55,126 nt of DNA from Lachnospiraceae bacterium UBA7027. Its GTDB lineage: Bacteria; Bacillota; Clostridia; Lachnospirales; Lachnospiraceae. A program made the translations under genes and the position numbers. The DNA lies in NCBI GenBank assembly GCA_002494135.1, contig DLBG01000124.1, forward strand, positions 1-55,126, read 5' to 3'. Below are positions 23,721-32,432 of the stretch, piece by piece. How positions within the stretch are numbered: position 1 is the stretch's first letter; each line of letters starts with the position of its first letter. The notes under the pieces are model-generated. The model was not told the DNA's origin. It saw only the letters and a list, made by a program, of their open reading frames with translations, and searched no databases.

Positions 23721-26700
23721 ATGCCGAAGATTTCCAAGAAAACATTACAGGCAATGAAACATTTTACGGATTCCGTTATAGCAGCCGGAAATATTAACAA
23801 CGGTGATGCAAGCAAATTTTTTCATAACATAAAGGAGAACGGCGATTATCCCCAAAATGTCAGGGATGCGGCACAGGAGATATATAACATCGTCAAATCC
23901 GGCAATTACAACGCATATGAGAGCCTGCAGCAGTTAGCGCAAAAGATTGACGGAATGCTGGATGATCCGGAGTATCCGGATAAGTCGGAAACGGCCGAGT
24001 TAAGATCCCAGGAAGTTATGGACGCTTTTGCAAAGTTTAACGATCAATACCAGAATCTGGATTACTGGCTAAGAACTTTCAACAGCCGCAACAATTATGT
24101 GGAACTCGGAAAGCGCAATTCCGCGCTTCGTCCTCTTATGCCCATGCTGAATGCATATAAGGACATCGGCACGTTTTATGATCTGGTTGTTCTCCAGTCC
24201 AAAAAGGGCAATATCGAAAGCCGTATTGACAAGCTCCGTGCAGATGATGAAGAACTTACCAAGATGACGGGCTTTATGAAGTTTGAAAAGGAATCCGATC
24301 CGCTTGCAAAAGAATACAAAGATCTTCGTGAGACATACGAAGATAAAGACATTCATGTAGCAGGGATTGAAAAAGATTTAAACAAACATCTCGATCCTAA
24401 GCAGCGTGAACTGTATCTTGAGATTGAAAAAGGCCATATCGATCGGAAGGCAGAGCTTGATAAGGAACTGAAAAAATGGTCGTCCGAAGTCGAAAAGCAT
24501 AAAGAAGATGTGGAAAAGGCGCAGGACGCGCTGGATGACGCCTCAAAAGACTACGAAAAATACAAGCAGGAAGCCAATTCCGTCGGTATTCGTATCAATA
24601 ATTCCTACAGGTCCAAACAGGCTTATATCGCAGCAACCGAAAAGCATGTGGAAATGCAGAAGAAACTAAACACGCTGAAGGAACGCCGTATGACGTTCCA
24701 GCTTGATAACCCCATCACCAAGCTGGATATCGCCGCATCGAATTATTATAAAATCAAGACCGCGGGCAGCAAGTGGGAGAAAGCGGCAACCCTGTTTGAG
24801 GATTTCGTGAAAAAATACAGCAATCCCAAGTACGGTACCGCGCTTATCACGAACTTTTTGGAACCGGACAACAAACTGGTTACGATTTTCAAAAAGAATT
24901 ACCCGAAAGGTACGGTAATCGGAGACCAGATTGCGGAAGTGGAAAAAGACTGGGCTCCCATTAAAAAGCTGATTGATACCGATCCGACATTTTTCGACAG
25001 AATGATGATGCTTTCCGGCGAGAAGAAGGACGAAAACGGCAGGTACAAGGGCAGCTTCAATGCCAAGCAGCTCTTTGAAAACATAACCGATAATATTCAG
25101 GTGGAAAAGAAGAAGGCATTAAAGAAATTCGAGACCGAAGATTCCTACACGGATTATTTACTGCTTCAGGAATATAACAAACAGTATGCCGCCCTCTTTG
25201 CCCAGAGCAACGAAAATCTTACGGAGAATGAGATTAAGGAGAAAAACGACAAGCTTGCCATCCTGAAAAACAACAGGTCGAAGCTTGTGGAGAGCATGAC
25301 TGAGAAAGGTTCCGTCAATTTTAACGAAATTGATGAAATCGTTGCGCTGGAGATGCAGACGGAGAATTCGAATGAAGTAAAGGCCGAGATGAAGGCAGCC
25401 GAGAAGAAATATATCGAGGACCGTGACTATGCGCTTAAGGGAATCGATGAACTTCAGAAGATTAAAATCGATCAGATTAAGCAGAACGATAGCGGAATCA
25501 AGAAGCTGAGAGAAGCCGTGGAAGAAGGCAGACTGACGCAGGATGATTACAACAAGATTGTGGAAGATACCTTCCGTACGAAAGACATCAATGTTTACTA
25601 CAATGACATGATTAAGAAGGCGGAAAATGATTTAAGCAATGCCAAAAAGAATTACGCGTATGTTGACAAGGAAATCAAGAGAATAAAGAAAGATATCGCT
25701 GAAGAGAAGATTTCAGCGGGGAATTTCTCCTATGACAGCTATTTAAGGGAAGGTAAGAAACTGACCATGGCCCTTGAAACAAGAAAAGAAGAACGCCGGA
25801 AGTTAGAAGGAAGATACAATCTTTACAACGCTACAAAAGATAAATTTGACGATGTCGAGAATCAGAGAATTCAGCTGGATGCAGCCCGTGATGATTTCGG
25901 CGGAAAGGAAGACGTATACGAAGGAATCTACAACAAGATTGAAACATACCGCATACTCTTCACAAAATGCAGAAAACGTGTTCACGAGCCTGTAACGGAA
26001 GGAAACAGCAGTGAATACAACCGGATCTGGACAGCGCTTCAGGCATTCGGACAGTCCAAGGAAGAACTGATGAATAACAGCCCTGCACAGCTTAAGGCAA
26101 AGCTGACGGAACTGGGTACGGCGGCCGATGAATATAAGCGTGCAAAGGACGGCCAGTGGTATCACATCGATTTCTTCTCAACGGATAAGAGATATTTCCG
26201 TTTGAATTTTGCAAACGATCTTTCCCAGTTTGCCCAGTTGGAAAACAAGTTAATCGGAGACGACGGATTTGAACTCCCCGAGGAGAGCAAAACGTTTATC
26301 AATCAGCAGTGCAACTACATTTCCAAGAAGAACGACGAGGAGAAACTTCCTCCGCTGAATACGAGATTTGAAACCTATGTGAACAATCAGGCAGACAGAC
26401 AGATTTCCGTAGCGGTGGCTTCTCAAATGAATACGCTGGAGAATTACTTCAGACAGAGCCTTAAGAATCTCGATGAGCGCCGCAGCAAGGGTTACTTCAT
26501 CGATGAAACGGATGACGACAATACCGTGGAAAACTATAAGCAGCTGAACTGGAAATCGATTTATTATCTTTACGCCCTGGAGGAAATGCACTCCTTTAAA
26601 CCTGGAGAAACGATGATGGAGCGTCTCCATAGAATTCAGGATTTGCAGACCCTTGAGGAGATCAACATCGAAAAGATGCAGGAAGATAAACCGGAGAACG

Positions 26701-26978
26701 AGAAGTTCATCAAAGTGGCAAATTCCGCAAACAAGAGTTACGAAGTGGATTTCAACAAGAAGATTGACAAATGGAAGAAACTGACGAACAACGATATTAA
26801 GAGGGCAATGGATAATTACAACGTTGTTGTTGCCGAAGATAAGCTTGAACATGAGCTGAACGAAAAAGAGACGGCCCGTCTGCAGAACCTTGCGGCAAAG
26901 AAGAACGTCGCCCGTCCGGCGCAGCTCAATAATCAGAATCCTCAGCAGGAATTCCAGCCCGGAGGATTTAAGAAATAA
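23721..26978 (+). CDS. Large module-bearing cytosolic protein 1 (candidate T4SS substrate)
   Basis: Protein of 1085 aa without signal peptide or membrane helix; charged, Lys/Glu-rich and mostly helical, with long coiled-coil parts (about residues 225-320 and 540-710). Residues about 735-850 hold the shared module of this gene family: SSEYNRIWTALQAFG near 762, then DEYKRAKD, then KRYFRLNFANDL. This whole region aligns clearly with the next gene's product (IYNKIETYR and FTKCRKR against IYKEIEKFR and FDKCRRQ). The C-terminus is FQPGGFKK. No enzyme motif is recognised. It starts a two-gene operon under operator 3, co-regulated with the T4SS cluster. A secreted effector, toxin carrier or structural protein are all possible; secretion by the T4SS is my inference. 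Confidence 0.8.
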   Translation: MPKISKKTLQAMKHFTDSVIAAGNINNGDASKFFHNIKENGDYPQNVRDAAQEIYNIVKSGNYNAYESLQQLAQKIDGMLDDPEYPDKSETAELRSQEVMDAFAKFNDQYQNLDYWLRTFNSRNNYVELGKRNSALRPLMPMLNAYKDIGTFYDLVVLQSKKGNIESRIDKLRADDEELTKMTGFMKFEKESDPLAKEYKDLRETYEDKDIHVAGIEKDLNKHLDPKQRELYLEIEKGHIDRKAELDKELKKWSSEVEKHKEDVEKAQDALDDASKDYEKYKQEANSVGIRINNSYRSKQAYIAATEKHVEMQKKLNTLKERRMTFQLDNPITKLDIAASNYYKIKTAGSKWEKAATLFEDFVKKYSNPKYGTALITNFLEPDNKLVTIFKKNYPKGTVIGDQIAEVEKDWAPIKKLIDTDPTFFDRMMMLSGEKKDENGRYKGSFNAKQLFENITDNIQVEKKKALKKFETEDSYTDYLLLQEYNKQYAALFAQSNENLTENEIKEKNDKLAILKNNRSKLVESMTEKGSVNFNEIDEIVALEMQTENSNEVKAEMKAAEKKYIEDRDYALKGIDELQKIKIDQIKQNDSGIKKLREAVEEGRLTQDDYNKIVEDTFRTKDINVYYNDMIKKAENDLSNAKKNYAYVDKEIKRIKKDIAEEKISAGNFSYDSYLREGKKLTMALETRKEERRKLEGRYNLYNATKDKFDDVENQRIQLDAARDDFGGKEDVYEGIYNKIETYRILFTKCRKRVHEPVTEGNSSEYNRIWTALQAFGQSKEELMNNSPAQLKAKLTELGTAADEYKRAKDGQWYHIDFFSTDKRYFRLNFANDLSQFAQLENKLIGDDGFELPEESKTFINQQCNYISKKNDEEKLPPLNTRFETYVNNQADRQISVAVASQMNTLENYFRQSLKNLDERRSKGYFIDETDDDNTVENYKQLNWKSIYYLYALEEMHSFKPGETMMERLHRIQDLQTLEEINIEKMQEDKPENEKFIKVANSANKSYEVDFNKKIDKWKKLTNNDIKRAMDNYNVVVAEDKLEHELNEKETARLQNLAAKKNVARPAQLNNQNPQQEFQPGGFKK

Positions 26979-27032
26979 AATCGTACGATTCAAAGATACT
27001 TCAGACAGGCGGTTGATAAAGGAGGTAATACC

Positions 27033-30000
27033 ATGAACCAGAATGCCGTATTAACAAGAAAAGACTTAGAAGGCTTAAAAGCGATAGCGACTGCATTTGA
27101 GAATATTGACGATCAGAAACTTGTACAGATTGAGCAGTATTTAAAAGAATACAAAAGGAAATACGACAAATCTTCAGATCCCAATAAGCAGAAAAAGGCA
27201 GTATTGGCCGATATTATGCTTAAAGCAACAAGCCTCAAATACATCAAAGAGAGAATGGCAGTCACGAAACGTGATATGGAGGAGGAACTTTCCACCGATA
27301 AAGAAACATTCATAAAGGGAGAAATTAACGTTTTTGCCTTTTCTTCGTTTGATATGTTAAAGGAAGCGAATCTTGAACAGGTGGATGAAGCATATACCGC
27401 TTTTATGGAATCGAATGATTTTGAAGAGTATCATTCGGATTCCCCGGTTCGTTATCTCGGAGAAATCCTTCAGGCCGGCAAGAACGCTTATCACGGATAT
27501 CAGCAGATTGCAGCAAATGCAAATCGTAATGAGTTTACCGCAACGCTGGAAGAAGGGAAAGTTAAACACAACAATGAAAAAGAGATTTTGGACATCGGTA
27601 AGGCGGGAGTAGAGAATGATAAAGTTCTCGATACGATAGTTCTTGCCTATAACGGGGATACGAATCCCGAAAAGGTTGATTCGGAGATTCTTTCGACGGA
27701 GAATCAGATTGCCAAACTCAAAGAAGAGGTTTTCGATCTTCAGAATCAGTACGCCGGGGCATTTTACGAAGAAGAAAAAGCAAAGAAAGAAATCGCGAAT
27801 CTGGCAGCAGATGCAAATAATAAAGAGAAAATTTTCAAAGAACTGGAAACGGGTACCCTTTCCGGTGATGCCAGAAAAAAAGCCAATGATGCAAAGAGCG
27901 GGATGCGTCAGGCATTTGTCGAATTAAGCAAGGCTTATAAAGATATTTTAGAGTCAAGGAACAGTGTTCCGCCTGTTAACTATGATCCGTTCGGGCTGGA
28001 AAGGGAAAGTGCCGAAAAGGTGGAGGAATTAAAGAAGGCGAGCGAGCAGGCAGAAAAAGAGCAGACAGGACAGAGCTTTATCGATGATCTTTTAAAGGAA
28101 AAGACGGACAATAAGGCTGAGAAACAGGCATTAACGGACTATTTTAACTTCTACCTTTCGAACCGGAAAGAAGAAAACCGATGGAACAGCATTAAGAATG
28201 ACTATCTGGAATACAAGAGTCTGTTCGGTCATGATCCCGTAATGATGAATTACCTGATCAGCCCGGATGACGATCTTGTGGTCGAAGGCCATAACAAGCT
28301 GCATTCGGAATACAAAGCGTCCATTCATCCCGAAAAGGAAGAACTGTATAATAAGGCCCTTCAGATTAAGAGAAGAATTATGGCCGGAGTTGATAATGAT
28401 GCGTTGTTTGCGGATTATTTCTCCTATGACGGAAAAAGCAGCCAGAAGGAATTCCTGCAGAAACTGGAGGAAAGATTCGAGGAAAAGATTTCCACGCTGA
28501 AGAATGCCCGGGCAGAGATTCCGTTTGAGAAAGATTACCGGGAGTATGTTGCGGCAAAGGAAAAGCGCGATACGGCACAGAAGGCGATTACTGCGGAACT
28601 TCAGAAAGGAAACGAAGCCGATCTCAAGGTGATTGAAGAACTGCAGAAAGACAACGTTTCGAATTCGATTCTGGCGGAGGAAGCCTATGCAAGGCTTAAG
28701 AACCGGGGAATTGAAGATCCCGAGAATGTGCCGAAGATCAGAGAGTATGCAGAAAACAGACTGGATGCGCCGAAACCGGAAGACTACAAAAAACAAATCG
28801 TTTTAGCCGAAAGACAGGCAAAAAACAGCAAGAAATATGCGGATAAGATCAGAAATGCCGTTAATACGGTAAAGAATGCGAAACTGGACGAAAAGAATCC
28901 CGAAATGAAAGCCCTGTTGGATATTATTGAATCCGGCAACGGGGATTATTCCAAACTTCCCGGAAGTGCGGAATTTATGGAAAAGGAACTGAAGGATTAT
29001 AACACTTCGGTTGAAAACGGACTGAAGCAGAGTGTAATGGATGCACAGAAGGAAATGCTTCAGGCAAAAGAAAAATATGCGAAGGCAAAAGAAATTAAAG
29101 AAGCGGGAAATGCGGATAAAGCGTTTAATAAACTCGGCGACAAGTATGTGGAACTGGAGGAACTGAAGAATAAGAAAGCGAAGCTTGAACAGAAAAAAGA
29201 ACAGATTTCCAAGGCACTCGCTACCTACAGAGGAAAACTGGAGAAACCGTTTGCCGATTATGAAAAGAAGTATGAGGAATGCTCAAAGTTAACAGCTTCC
29301 GATGAGTATGACAGGATTTATAAAGAGATTGAGAAGTTCCGAGGCGACTTTGATAAGTGCAGACGTCAGGATTATATTGACGGCAGAAAATCGAACAGTG
29401 TTCCCTACACGAATATTCACACGGCACTGATGGCTTTCGGAACCAGGGAAGAATTCATGCAGCTGTCCAGAGCGGATGTTTCGGAGAAACTGAAAACTCT
29501 CCGTGATGTGGCAGCGACATATAAAGCCGCAAAACTTGACGAGGTTCGTCCGTTCTGGTCCCATCAGAGAAGATTCAGACTATCTTATGCAGACCGGATT
29601 ATCGGATTCGCGACTACGGAAAGAGCTCTGTTTAAGGATGTATTTGAGAAGACGGATGAGAATGAGAAGCTTCGTCAGATCAAAGAAGTTCATGACAAGC
29701 TGGAGCTTGGCAATCCCGCAACAATGACGGATAAAGCTCTTGCCACATCCCTGGGTGCTTCTGATAAAATGGATGATAAGTTAAAGCAGCTTTCCGACAG
29801 CGAGAAACTCCTTTATAAAAACATGAAACAGTATGTTGAGTATCCCAAAAAGTGTCAGAATGAGAACAGGCCGATAAACAAAGAGGCTTTAAAAACCGTC
29901 CTGATTCTGATGGACTGGTTTAAGGAACTGAAAGAGAACTTAAGAGATCCGGATCAGATTGAAGAAAAAGGAGTGGTAAGGCTGGCTGCGGAGTCCCGGG

Positions 30001-30302
30001 TAAGTTCGCAGGACGGCAAAAACCGGGTCGCCGAGATAGAAAAGGATAAGACGAAGAACGCCGAGTATGATAAATTAGCCGAACGGATTTCCGTAGAGAA
30101 TCTGTTGAAGTGTAACACCCCCGAGGAATGGTTTAAAGAGGTTCAGAAGGCGAAGATGCAGGAAGAAATCAGGACCGCATCCAGAATAGAAATCAAGAAA
30201 GCGGAAGCAGGAGACATTGCTTCCGTACTGGATAACGTGACGATTAAGAACAAAGAAGTCAATGCGCCGAGGAAACCCGCACCGAAACCATTTAAGATTT
30301 AA
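27033..30302 (+). CDS. Large module-bearing cytosolic protein 2 (paralogue of protein 1)
   Basis: Protein of 1089 aa with a strong ribosome site (AAAGGAGGT). There is no signal peptide or membrane helix, and coiled-coil regions are extensive (about 225-300, 500-580, 660-750). The shared module lies at about residues 760-875: NSVPYTNIHTALMAFG, then ATYKAAK, then QRRFRLSYADRI. It is a clear paralogue of the upstream product in this part but differs elsewhere. The C-terminus RKPAPKPFKI resembles the PKP-type tails of the 636- and 1216-aa family members. It is the last gene of its operon, followed by an intrinsic terminator. Function unknown; candidate substrate of the co-regulated secretion system. 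Confidence 0.8.
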   Translation: MNQNAVLTRKDLEGLKAIATAFENIDDQKLVQIEQYLKEYKRKYDKSSDPNKQKKAVLADIMLKATSLKYIKERMAVTKRDMEEELSTDKETFIKGEINVFAFSSFDMLKEANLEQVDEAYTAFMESNDFEEYHSDSPVRYLGEILQAGKNAYHGYQQIAANANRNEFTATLEEGKVKHNNEKEILDIGKAGVENDKVLDTIVLAYNGDTNPEKVDSEILSTENQIAKLKEEVFDLQNQYAGAFYEEEKAKKEIANLAADANNKEKIFKELETGTLSGDARKKANDAKSGMRQAFVELSKAYKDILESRNSVPPVNYDPFGLERESAEKVEELKKASEQAEKEQTGQSFIDDLLKEKTDNKAEKQALTDYFNFYLSNRKEENRWNSIKNDYLEYKSLFGHDPVMMNYLISPDDDLVVEGHNKLHSEYKASIHPEKEELYNKALQIKRRIMAGVDNDALFADYFSYDGKSSQKEFLQKLEERFEEKISTLKNARAEIPFEKDYREYVAAKEKRDTAQKAITAELQKGNEADLKVIEELQKDNVSNSILAEEAYARLKNRGIEDPENVPKIREYAENRLDAPKPEDYKKQIVLAERQAKNSKKYADKIRNAVNTVKNAKLDEKNPEMKALLDIIESGNGDYSKLPGSAEFMEKELKDYNTSVENGLKQSVMDAQKEMLQAKEKYAKAKEIKEAGNADKAFNKLGDKYVELEELKNKKAKLEQKKEQISKALATYRGKLEKPFADYEKKYEECSKLTASDEYDRIYKEIEKFRGDFDKCRRQDYIDGRKSNSVPYTNIHTALMAFGTREEFMQLSRADVSEKLKTLRDVAATYKAAKLDEVRPFWSHQRRFRLSYADRIIGFATTERALFKDVFEKTDENEKLRQIKEVHDKLELGNPATMTDKALATSLGASDKMDDKLKQLSDSEKLLYKNMKQYVEYPKKCQNENRPINKEALKTVLILMDWFKELKENLRDPDQIEEKGVVRLAAESRVSSQDGKNRVAEIEKDKTKNAEYDKLAERISVENLLKCNTPEEWFKEVQKAKMQEEIRTASRIEIKKAEAGDIASVLDNVTIKNKEVNAPRKPAPKPFKI

Positions 30303-30344
30303 CCGGCAGTTATCAATTACAATACAGATATTTAAACAACTGCG

Positions 30345-30379
30345 TCAGCCCGATACATCGGTGTCGGGCTGATTTTTTG
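30345..30379 (+). terminator. Intrinsic terminator
   Basis: TCAGCCCGA (30345-30353) pairs perfectly with TCGGGCTGA (30364-30372), followed by TTTTTTG. It closes the 23721-30302 operon just before operator 4. Confidence 0.92.
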
Positions 30380-30406
30380 TAAAAAAATTGAAAAAAATAT
30401 CCGTTA

Positions 30407-30440
30407 TGTTGGACATCTGTTGGACAATGAAGTGTATAAG
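30407..30440 (+). promoter_or_regulatory. Operator-promoter 4: TGTTGGACA repeat 8 bp from TATAAG
   Basis: Perfect copies at 30407-30415 and 30418-30426 (11-bp pitch), 8-bp gap, then TATAAG (30435-30440). The transcription start expected near 30447 supports the start codon at 30508 rather than 30460 for the downstream gene. Confidence 0.84.
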
Positions 30441-30507
30441 TTAAGGTGTAGCATGATAAATGCACGAATTGGATGCATTTTACAATGTTTTAAAAGGGAG
30501 ATTAACT

Positions 30508-32418
30508 ATGGCAGAACAGGATAACGAAAAAAACTTAACCGTAGAAGAACTGCTTCGCAAGAAAGAAGAAGAGGAAAGAAAGCGCCGCGCGGCGGATGTC
30601 AAATTCAAGCAGGATGCGATTTACTGGGAAGAATTCTCCGAGGACGTGCAGGAGCGTAACGAAGCAATCGTAAACGAAAAGATAGAAAACTTCAAAAAAG
30701 ATGTTGAAATCGAGCGTGTGAAGATCCGGGAAAACGTTAAGGCGGCCGGAGAGGTAGGCGCGACCGTATTAAAGGGCGGCGTTGCAATCGGCGGCGCTGC
30801 AATCGGTCTTGTCGGCGATGCGGCGGGAGCAATCTATGATGCCGTTTCCGATGATGAACCCGAAAAAGAAGCGGAAGCGGACGAGATTTCAAAAGAGGCT
30901 GCAGAAGAGGAAACCACGCTTGAGGAAACCGTGCCTGAAGAGGCAGTGACGGAACCGGAAGAAACCAAAAAGGATCCCACACACGGCGTAACGCCCCTGG
31001 CAGCAGCGCTTTTGGAGAATGCCGAGTTTACTTCGGAGCTTATGACGAAGGAAAAAGATGTCATGACGCTTTGCCGGAATACCTTAAAACCCGGTCCGGA
31101 AGATGCCGAGAAGGTATCCGACGAATATAAGGCGGTTATGGATTCCTTAGGTGATGTGGAAGCATCCTTAACAAAGGAATACGAGAATCCCGCCGATGCA
31201 AAGAAAGAATATGTAAAGAACGTTCACAAGGTTTTAAACAATATCAACCGTTACCGTGTGAGCATGGCGTCTGACGGCGCGGAGCCGGATGAGGCGACAA
31301 AGAAACAGATTATCGGACTCGAAAAAGTCGACAGTCTTCTGCGTGGAAGATATCAGACACTCGAACAGAGAGAATATGAGGATACCATCGGTGCCGTTGC
31401 CGAACTTTTCAAGGTGGAAGCGGACGAGAACGCAGTCGGTGATGATTACCTCCTTCAGCAGGGTCTCGGTAAAATCAACAACATGAAGAAACAGATTGAA
31501 GACTTCCGTGAAGAGTTTAAGGAAGGAAAAACAATCGTTGAGAATCCCGATGAACTCGGAATGCTGATTGACAATCCTCTGGAACGCGAAGTAATCGCAG
31601 CCGATCCTGCTAAGAAGGATGCGGAGCCTGTCCGCGTGGAAGATGAGCACTTGACCGAGCAGCGTGACATCGAGAAGAAGCGCCGCGAGGAAGAGAAGAA
31701 AGAGATCGAAGAGGGAGACTTAAAGAACGAGAAGGTTGAAGACAAGAAGCTTGAAGAAGAAGTCGGAACCCTGAAGGTGGCTCCTTCCGAGAAGAGAGTG
31801 GAAGCCGCACCGAAGCAGAACACCGAAAAGGTTGTGGAAGAAAACGTGAAGGAACTTTACGGAAACGCATCCTTACAGGCAGCCATCGAGAAGGAAGCCG
31901 AGTACAGAAGAGGCATGGATCCGACCGATGAATACGGCAAACTGCAGGTTGCTCTCTCCGCGAAGAAGTCTTTGTATCTCGAAGTTCTTTCACAGGGTGC
32001 CGCAAAGAAGGTAAAACAGCTTGGCCAGGAAAAGGTGGATGACATCTTAGACCGCGGTCTGAAAGATTTTAATAAAAATGCCGTCAAGGCAAGAGCATTC
32101 ATGGCGGAATATGTATCGGACAAAGATTTTAACCGCGAATTCGGCAAGCGTGCGTTAGAAAGCGCAAAGAACGGTCTGACCGGACAGGATCAGATTCGAA
32201 AGATTCGCGATGAGGCGCTGGAATCCTGCTTCAAAGATTATAAAGGCAAGGACATGAACAAGCTCGACAAGTTGTCCGCAATGCTCGGCTCGGAAGTCAA
32301 CTCCAAGACACTCGGCCTTCGTAAGGACAGAGTACTGGAAAAGAAGATGGACGAAGAGCAGGAAAAGAAAATCGAACATAAACTCGGCGGACCGAAGCCG
32401 CTGAGCCTTGGAAGATAG
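30508..32418 (+). CDS. Module-bearing protein 3, with acidic linker and PKPLSLG tail
   Basis: Protein of 636 aa. The start at 30508 (MAEQDNEKN) is chosen because AAAGGGAG lies just upstream and the promoter -10 is at 30435. The N-terminus is a charged helix. Residues about 75-108 form a Gly/Ala-rich hydrophobic stretch (VGATVLKGGVAIGGAAIGLVG type), a possible membrane-inserting or glycine-zipper segment. A Glu-rich linker follows (about 115-155). The shared module begins near residue 203 (SDEYKAVMDSLGDVE, then NRYRVSM, KKQIIGLE). A second Lys/Glu-rich linker (about 390-440) leads to a helical C-terminal domain. The last residues, GGPKPLSLGR, nearly match those of the next gene (EAPKPISLG). 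First gene of an operon with 32433 and 36103. The hydrophobic patch makes a pore- or membrane-active role worth testing. Confidence 0.8.
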   Translation: MAEQDNEKNLTVEELLRKKEEEERKRRAADVKFKQDAIYWEEFSEDVQERNEAIVNEKIENFKKDVEIERVKIRENVKAAGEVGATVLKGGVAIGGAAIGLVGDAAGAIYDAVSDDEPEKEAEADEISKEAAEEETTLEETVPEEAVTEPEETKKDPTHGVTPLAAALLENAEFTSELMTKEKDVMTLCRNTLKPGPEDAEKVSDEYKAVMDSLGDVEASLTKEYENPADAKKEYVKNVHKVLNNINRYRVSMASDGAEPDEATKKQIIGLEKVDSLLRGRYQTLEQREYEDTIGAVAELFKVEADENAVGDDYLLQQGLGKINNMKKQIEDFREEFKEGKTIVENPDELGMLIDNPLEREVIAADPAKKDAEPVRVEDEHLTEQRDIEKKRREEEKKEIEEGDLKNEKVEDKKLEEEVGTLKVAPSEKRVEAAPKQNTEKVVEENVKELYGNASLQAAIEKEAEYRRGMDPTDEYGKLQVALSAKKSLYLEVLSQGAAKKVKQLGQEKVDDILDRGLKDFNKNAVKARAFMAEYVSDKDFNREFGKRALESAKNGLTGQDQIRKIRDEALESCFKDYKGKDMNKLDKLSAMLGSEVNSKTLGLRKDRVLEKKMDEEQEKKIEHKLGGPKPLSLGR

Positions 32419-32432
32419 GAGAGAGATAAATC

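Noticed and set aside
30460..30507. Upstream start for the 636-aa module protein
   Set aside because: It would begin only about 13 nt after the expected transcription start and has no ribosome site, whereas 30508 has AAAGGGAG upstream.
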